This document shows, piece after piece, positions 5,955 through 9,269 of a DNA stretch of 9,269 nucleotides. Position 1 is the stretch's first letter. Every line of letters begins with the position of its first letter. This DNA comes from Spirochaetaceae bacterium. GTDB lineage: Bacteria; Spirochaetota; Spirochaetia; Treponematales; Breznakiellaceae. The position numbers and the translations under genes are program-made. The notes under the pieces are model-generated. The model was not told the origin of the DNA, did no database searches, and worked only from the letters and a program-made list of their open reading frames with translations. The DNA is taken from positions 1 to 9,269 of the forward strand of contig JAIRMO010000039.1 of assembly GCA_031258625.1 (NCBI GenBank), written 5' to 3'.

Positions 5955-6752
5955 ATGAAAAAATATTCCCGGCGGAGGGTTCCGGCGGTTTCTCTTTTGT
6001 TGCTGGCGGTCCTGTTGTCCTGTTTCTTCCCCCGGACCGCGGATGCCCAGACCGAGGAGCGGATTGAAACCGGGCGGTACGGTACCGGGGAATTGGAGCT
6101 GCCTTCGGACATACCGGAGCAGGCCGGTCATAACAACCGATGGCTGTATCTTGGCGCCCGGCTGGGACCCTCCATGCGGTTTTATATTCCCCCAGGGGAC
6201 ATCCACTATACCGGAAACGACACCCAAAATTTTTCTTTTGATACGGCAATCCAGGCAAACCTGCAGCTCCTGCCCTATTTGAGTATCCAAGGGGAAGTGA
6301 TTTTTACCCGGGATAATGCCTCCCGCAAGAATTTTATCCGTAATTCCGGCGGACAAATTGAGGAGTATACCCAGGATTATACCTCTTTTTTCCTGCAGGT
6401 TCCCCTGTTGCTCAGGTTGAATTTCTACCCCGGTAAGTTCCGGGTCTCTCCGTTTTTTGGCCTTTACTACATTGCGGCCCTGGGGCAGATCCGGATCAAA
6501 GATTACCCGGGTAACCAGCAAAAATCTTTGGACTACGGGGTTTTTCCGCCCTTTGGATTGTTGGGCGGTCTAAACGCCGCGTTGAAATGGGGGCCCGGCA
6601 TGATCTTTGCCGATCTCCGGTACGGTGAAGATCTGGGGGAGCCGACGACATGGGATGAAAAACAAAAAACCTACAAACGGAGCATGATATCTTTCACCCT
6701 GGGGTATGAATTTGGGTTATTCGCAAGAAAAACGGGGGACAACCATGAATAG
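5955..6752 (+). CDS. Exported outer-membrane beta-barrel protein (porin-like), short paralogue
   Basis: The 265-residue protein starts at the ATG at 5955, seven bases after AAGGAGG (5941-5947). An upstream in-frame ATG at 5907 lacks such a site. Residues 1-31 are a Sec signal peptide, with MKKYSRRR followed by a leucine-rich core and a signal peptidase I site ADA-QT (29-33). C23 in VLLSC is a weak lipobox alternative. The rest, from WLYLGARLGPSMRFY (63 onward), has alternating hydrophobic strands, short turns and a closing strand SMISFTLGYEFGLF, typical of small outer-membrane beta-barrels of the OmpA/OMP_b-brl type. The C-terminal two-thirds are clearly homologous to the next gene, for example GMIFADLRYGEDLG against GMLFADLRYAGDFG. 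Its stop overlaps the next start by eight bases, so the pair is co-translated. No specific transport or adhesion role can be read. Confidence 0.75.
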   Translation: MKKYSRRRVPAVSLLLLAVLLSCFFPRTADAQTEERIETGRYGTGELELPSDIPEQAGHNNRWLYLGARLGPSMRFYIPPGDIHYTGNDTQNFSFDTAIQANLQLLPYLSIQGEVIFTRDNASRKNFIRNSGGQIEEYTQDYTSFFLQVPLLLRLNFYPGKFRVSPFFGLYYIAALGQIRIKDYPGNQQKSLDYGVFPPFGLLGGLNAALKWGPGMIFADLRYGEDLGEPTTWDEKQKTYKRSMISFTLGYEFGLFARKTGDNHE

Positions 6753-7881
6753 CTATCGGCCCGGATCGCCCGGGGTAAGGGGATTTCCCCTCAGGGGTTT
6801 CTCCCTTATCCTCGGCTTAATTTTATTGCCTTCCCTTGTATTTGCCCAAACCGGGCCAACGGAATCCGCCGGGGGACCTGCCCCGGTTGAAAAGAGCATG
6901 GTGGCGATCATTCCCTTGGGGAGGGACGAAACCATTATGACCCAGCGGTTTTACCAGGGGGTCATAGACGCGGTGGCGGCCCTTGAGAAGTACAGCCCCC
7001 AGCCGATAAGTCGGGAAGTTTTTAGCCAGGAAGGGGTGGAAATACCCATGGCTATGCCCCCCCGGCAGGATTTAACCGCCGGCGCCCGGTACGCCCTGAC
7101 CGGCGGAGTATATATGGACAGCGAGACCATGGAGTATTACCTGCAACTATGGCTTTGGGATATGTCAGGTTCCACCATGATTTATTCCGATATTTTGATC
7201 TACGAAAATATAGACGACGCCATATTGAGTTTACCCGGGCTGGTGGAATGGCTTTTTTCCCATATCTATGAGGTAGTCCTTGAAGAACCGGTAGTCCTCT
7301 CCCCGGAACCATGGTTCTCGCTGGGCCTGCGGACCGGTTTTTCCCGGCGGTGGTACGCCGGTCAGAGCGAGGCCAAAGCCGTGAGTATCGAAGGCGGTAT
7401 ATTCGGTTCCTTATACCTCAATTCCCTGTTTGCCCTGCAGCTTGAGATCCTCTTTACCGGGGACACCCTGGTCTACCGGGGCCTCGATTTGAACAGTACC
7501 GATGTTATCATAAAAAACGAACAATTCAGAGCCTTTTCTTTGATGACGCCCTTACTGATAAAAATAAATTTTAAGACCGGACCGATACGGTTTTCCCCGC
7601 TGGCGGGAATATACGCGGTGGCGCCTCTGGGGAAAATCCGCTACCACACGAATGTGGACGGGGAAGACCGGTATTATACCTATTCCTTAATGCCCCTGGG
7701 ATACACTGCGGGGCTTCAAGGGGCGGTGAAATTTGGGTCGGGGATGCTTTTTGCGGATCTGCGTTACGCCGGAGATTTTGGATCGGCAGCCGTTAATAAT
7801 AACGAAAAAACAAACTACCGGCGGAGTATGGTTTCCTTTTCCCTGGGATATGAATTTGGCGTTTTATATAGAAAAAGATGA
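6745..7881 (+). CDS. Exported two-domain protein: TolB-N-like periplasmic domain plus C-terminal beta-barrel
   Basis: I place the start at the ATG at 6745, preceded by GGGGGA at five bases and overlapping the previous gene by eight bases. This gives 378 residues. A signal peptide ends at VFA-QT (33-36). Residues 50-180 form a separate domain (SMVAIIPLG, then ARYALTGGVYMDSETMEYYLQLWLWD and IYSDILIYENIDDAI). Its pattern of recomputable score, D, lipid-like strand and helix resembles the TolB N-terminal or related periplasmic alpha/beta fold. This is by pattern only. Residues 190-378 are a beta-barrel domain paralogous to the preceding protein, ending YRRSMVSFSLGYEFGVLYRKR. The gene pair thus looks like a duplication in which one copy has gained, or the other lost, the periplasmic module. 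A joint role in the cell envelope is inferred, with no known substrate. Confidence 0.72.
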   Translation: MNSYRPGSPGVRGFPLRGFSLILGLILLPSLVFAQTGPTESAGGPAPVEKSMVAIIPLGRDETIMTQRFYQGVIDAVAALEKYSPQPISREVFSQEGVEIPMAMPPRQDLTAGARYALTGGVYMDSETMEYYLQLWLWDMSGSTMIYSDILIYENIDDAILSLPGLVEWLFSHIYEVVLEEPVVLSPEPWFSLGLRTGFSRRWYAGQSEAKAVSIEGGIFGSLYLNSLFALQLEILFTGDTLVYRGLDLNSTDVIIKNEQFRAFSLMTPLLIKINFKTGPIRFSPLAGIYAVAPLGKIRYHTNVDGEDRYYTYSLMPLGYTAGLQGAVKFGSGMLFADLRYAGDFGSAAVNNNEKTNYRRSMVSFSLGYEFGVLYRKR

Positions 7882-7900
7882 GCCTCCGCGGGGCAGCGGG

Positions 7901-7915
7901 CGGACCTGCGGTCCG
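7901..7915 (+). terminator. Short GC hairpin after the barrel operon, weak terminator candidate
   Basis: CGGACC (7901-7906) pairs with GGTCCG (7910-7915) around the loop TGC, 20 bases after the stop codon. There is no T tract behind it. The rest of the 7882-8104 spacer holds the palindrome CCCCGGGG and a small CCGC/GCGG hairpin around 7981-8000, with no promoter that I can support. Confidence 0.3.
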
Positions 7916-8104
7916 GCGCGGTATCTTGAACGGCGCTTTATTTCAATGGAGGTTCCTTCGGTAGGAAGTTGAATCGCAGGCCGCCTAAATTTTTGCGGTT
8001 AGGGTTTACCCCGGGGCAGGCTGCTTAATCGTGTCTCCCTATGGGGTAACGTCCGTTAGGCAAAGGGCTGTCTTTAAAGGGGGAAAAGGCATATACTGGA
8101 AAAA

Positions 8105-8899
8105 ATGCGGAACAAACTTACCAATGAATTGGCGGTCTGCGGTTTTAACGCCGCGGCGGCTCTGGGGGAGTACCATCCCGAAAAAATAAACCGGCTTTTT
8201 CTCCGGGAGGACCGGCTGAAACAGTTCACCCGGGTGTGCAAAAATTTGGCGGAACGGAAACGGCCCTATAAGCTCTGCGGGGATGAGGAACTGGAGCGGA
8301 TCTGCAAAAGCCCCCGGCACCAGGGGGTGGTGGCGATGATCGAAGAACCGGTAGTGGAACCGGTGGGAAAAGCGGATATAGAAGGCTGGGCCGGAGAACG
8401 GAAAACCGGCCTGGTTCTCCATTCCGTGGGGAACGATCATAACCTGGGGGCAATGGTCCGTTCCGCGGCTTTTTTCGACGCCCCCCTTATCATCCTTTCC
8501 GAAGGGGACGAGGAGGCCCGGCTTACCACCAGCGCCTATCGGGTCGCCGAAGGGGGAATGGAACAGGTAACCTTCCGAAAAGCGGGGAATACCGGGGTGT
8601 TTATCAAAAGCCTTTCCCGGTCGCTCATCACCATCGGCGCGGACACGCGGGCCCACTTAAGGATTCGGGATCTGGGACGCATCATCCGGGAAAAGGCCGG
8701 GTTGCCGCGGGGCAATCCCGGGACCGGGTACGTCCGGCCCGGGATTGCCCTGGTAGTGGGGAACGAAGAAACGGGGCTGCCCCCGGAGGTAAAGGCCCAC
8801 TGTTCCGTCCTGGTACGGATCCCCGGGACCGGGATTATTGAAAGCCTCAACGTTGCCCAGGCGGCGACCCTTTTTCTCCATGAGATCTACGAATCCTAG
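8105..8899 (+). CDS. SpoU/TrmH-family RNA 2'-O-methyltransferase, YfiF type
   Basis: The 264-residue protein is a knotted (SPOUT) methyltransferase that would transfer methyl from S-adenosylmethionine to a ribose in tRNA or rRNA. Residues 9-80 form the SpoU substrate-binding domain (AVCGFNAAAALGEYHPEKINRLFLRE, HQGVVAMIEEP). The catalytic domain has motif 1 NDHNLGAMVRSAAFFDAPLIIL (110-131, with N113 and R119), the AYRVAEGGMEQV stretch (144-155), motif 2 LVVGNEETGLPPEV (216-229) and motif 3 IPGTGIIESLNVAQAA (239-254). RVAEGGxE and xGTG with SLNV closely follow E. coli YfiF, whose target is not firmly established, but the long disordered N-terminus of YfiF is missing. The start is weak: the nearest purine-rich sequences (AAAGGGGG, 8076-8083, and AAGG, 8086-8089) are too far, and in-frame CTG at 8096 is an alternative. 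A palindrome lies within codons 202-216. Confidence 0.88.
   Translation: MRNKLTNELAVCGFNAAAALGEYHPEKINRLFLREDRLKQFTRVCKNLAERKRPYKLCGDEELERICKSPRHQGVVAMIEEPVVEPVGKADIEGWAGERKTGLVLHSVGNDHNLGAMVRSAAFFDAPLIILSEGDEEARLTTSAYRVAEGGMEQVTFRKAGNTGVFIKSLSRSLITIGADTRAHLRIRDLGRIIREKAGLPRGNPGTGYVRPGIALVVGNEETGLPPEVKAHCSVLVRIPGTGIIESLNVAQAATLFLHEIYES
8710..8750. repeat. 13-bp perfect inverted repeat inside the methyltransferase gene
   Basis: GGGCAATCCCGGG (8710-8722) pairs exactly with CCCGGGATTGCCC (8738-8750), and CCGG/CCGG can pair inside. It encodes residues 202-216, a linker just before motif 2 that is longer than in E. coli YfiF. It could be a small palindromic insertion, or chance in GC-rich coding DNA, though 13 exact pairs is long for chance. 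Confidence 0.65.
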
Positions 8900-8930
8900 G
8901 AGGCCGATTGGGAATGCCGGGGGCCACACC

Positions 8931-9137
8931 CCATAGGCGTTTACTTAAACGCAAGACTGGAAGAATTTAACCGTGGATTAACGCTGATTTTAGCCTCTTT
9001 AATCCGTGAAAATCAGGGTAACTGGCGGACTTTTTCCGCAACGTATACGCATAGCGGGTCCGCCCCCCACTTCTTGCATAAATATACGTAAAGGGTCAGA
9101 CCCCGAACGTATATTTATGCAAACCCCGCCTCCAGAG
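8931..9137 (-). repeat. 207-bp structured interspersed repeat, copy B (inverted relative to copy A)
   Basis: This is the reverse complement of 342-548, from CCATAGGC to CCAGAG, with equal length and about nine substitutions and no indels. The outer hairpin arms are longer here: TTGCATAAATATACGT at 9074-9089 pairs perfectly with 9107-9122, whereas copy A keeps only 14 pairs. The stems GGCGGAC/GTCCGCC and the interleaved pair CTGATTTT/AAAATCAG with GGATTAA/TTAATCC are conserved. The CTCTGG end lies 27 bases from the stop codon of the right-edge gene. In this spacer (8900-9163) I see no gene. Confidence 0.85.
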
Positions 9138-9163
9138 GGGGGTTCCTTTGCAGGGCAACCGCA

Positions 9164-9269
9164 TTATAAATTGAACAGGATTTTAAGCAAAAACTCGGGT
9201 TCGTAGGAGGCGTAGAGCCGTTTCCGGTTGAGGGACAACTTCCGTTTGCCGTATTTCTCCGTCGGTTCC
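9164..9269 (-). CDS. C-terminal fragment of an unidentified gene, runs off the right edge
   Basis: On the minus strand the frame is open from the right edge to a TAA at 9166-9164, giving 34 residues. They are rich in lysine and arginine at first and end RLYASYEPEFLLKILFNL. The basic composition and hydrophobic tail are compatible with a nucleic-acid-binding protein, but I do not recognise the family. Its stop lies 27 bases from copy B of the 207-bp repeat, and the same repeat end faces the RAYT-like gene at the left edge. A second RAYT-like copy is therefore a reasonable guess. Thirty-four codons are too few to exclude a chance open frame. Confidence 0.45.
   Translation of the reverse strand, partial: EPTEKYGKRKLSLNRKRLYASYEPEFLLKILFNL

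Noticed and set aside
6706..6744. Upstream ATG at 6706 as the start of the second barrel protein
   Set aside because: It would overlap the previous gene by 47 bases without a good ribosome-binding site. The ATG at 6745 has GGGGGA at five bases and a normal signal peptide.
8039..8656. Minus-strand frame of 205 codons antisense to the methyltransferase
   Set aside because: It overlaps a well-supported SPOUT methyltransferase and has a shadow-type composition.

Overview
This window is a GC-rich bacterial chromosome segment. Its protein types and style fit a gut spirochaete, for example the termite-gut Treponema lineage, but that is an impression from gene content (two treponeme-like outer-membrane barrel proteins, a mannan-degrading glycosidase, RAYT-like repeats) and not a proof. 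The dense genes use strongly GC-biased third positions, which creates many antisense open frames that I treat as shadows.

Layout from left to right. Positions 1-239 hold the N-terminal part of a minus-strand RAYT-like (REP-associated transposase-like) gene. Then comes a 207-bp structured repeat (342-548), a probable terminator, and a minus-strand GH2 beta-mannosidase (607-3087). A divergent intergenic region leads to a plus-strand pair: an AzgA/PbuG-type NCS2 purine permease (3313-4608) and a DinB-fold protein (4622-5152). An 802-bp gap without a convincing gene follows. It is mostly filled by a MITE-like element (5228-5734) with perfect 19-bp terminal inverted repeats and several internal hairpins, then by a good sigma70-type promoter and a structured leader. 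That leader precedes two overlapping paralogous exported beta-barrel genes (5955-6752 and 6745-7881). The second carries an extra periplasmic domain reminiscent of the TolB N-terminal fold. After a short spacer comes a SpoU/TrmH-family RNA methyltransferase of YfiF type (8105-8899), then a second, inverted copy of the 207-bp repeat (8931-9137), and the last 34 codons of an unidentified minus-strand gene (9164-9269).

Functionally, mannoside hydrolysis, purine uptake, envelope proteins and RNA modification look like ordinary chromosomal housekeeping and nutrition, with no obvious shared pathway. The unusual content is in the repeats. The two 207-bp copies lie in inverted orientation at the window's edges, each with the same end facing a minus-strand edge gene, one of them RAYT-like. 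Each copy contains modular hairpins, including two interleaved stems that could form a pseudoknot. Palindromes also occur inside two coding sequences, and one gap holds a MITE-like element. This suggests a genome colonised by several small palindromic mobile elements.
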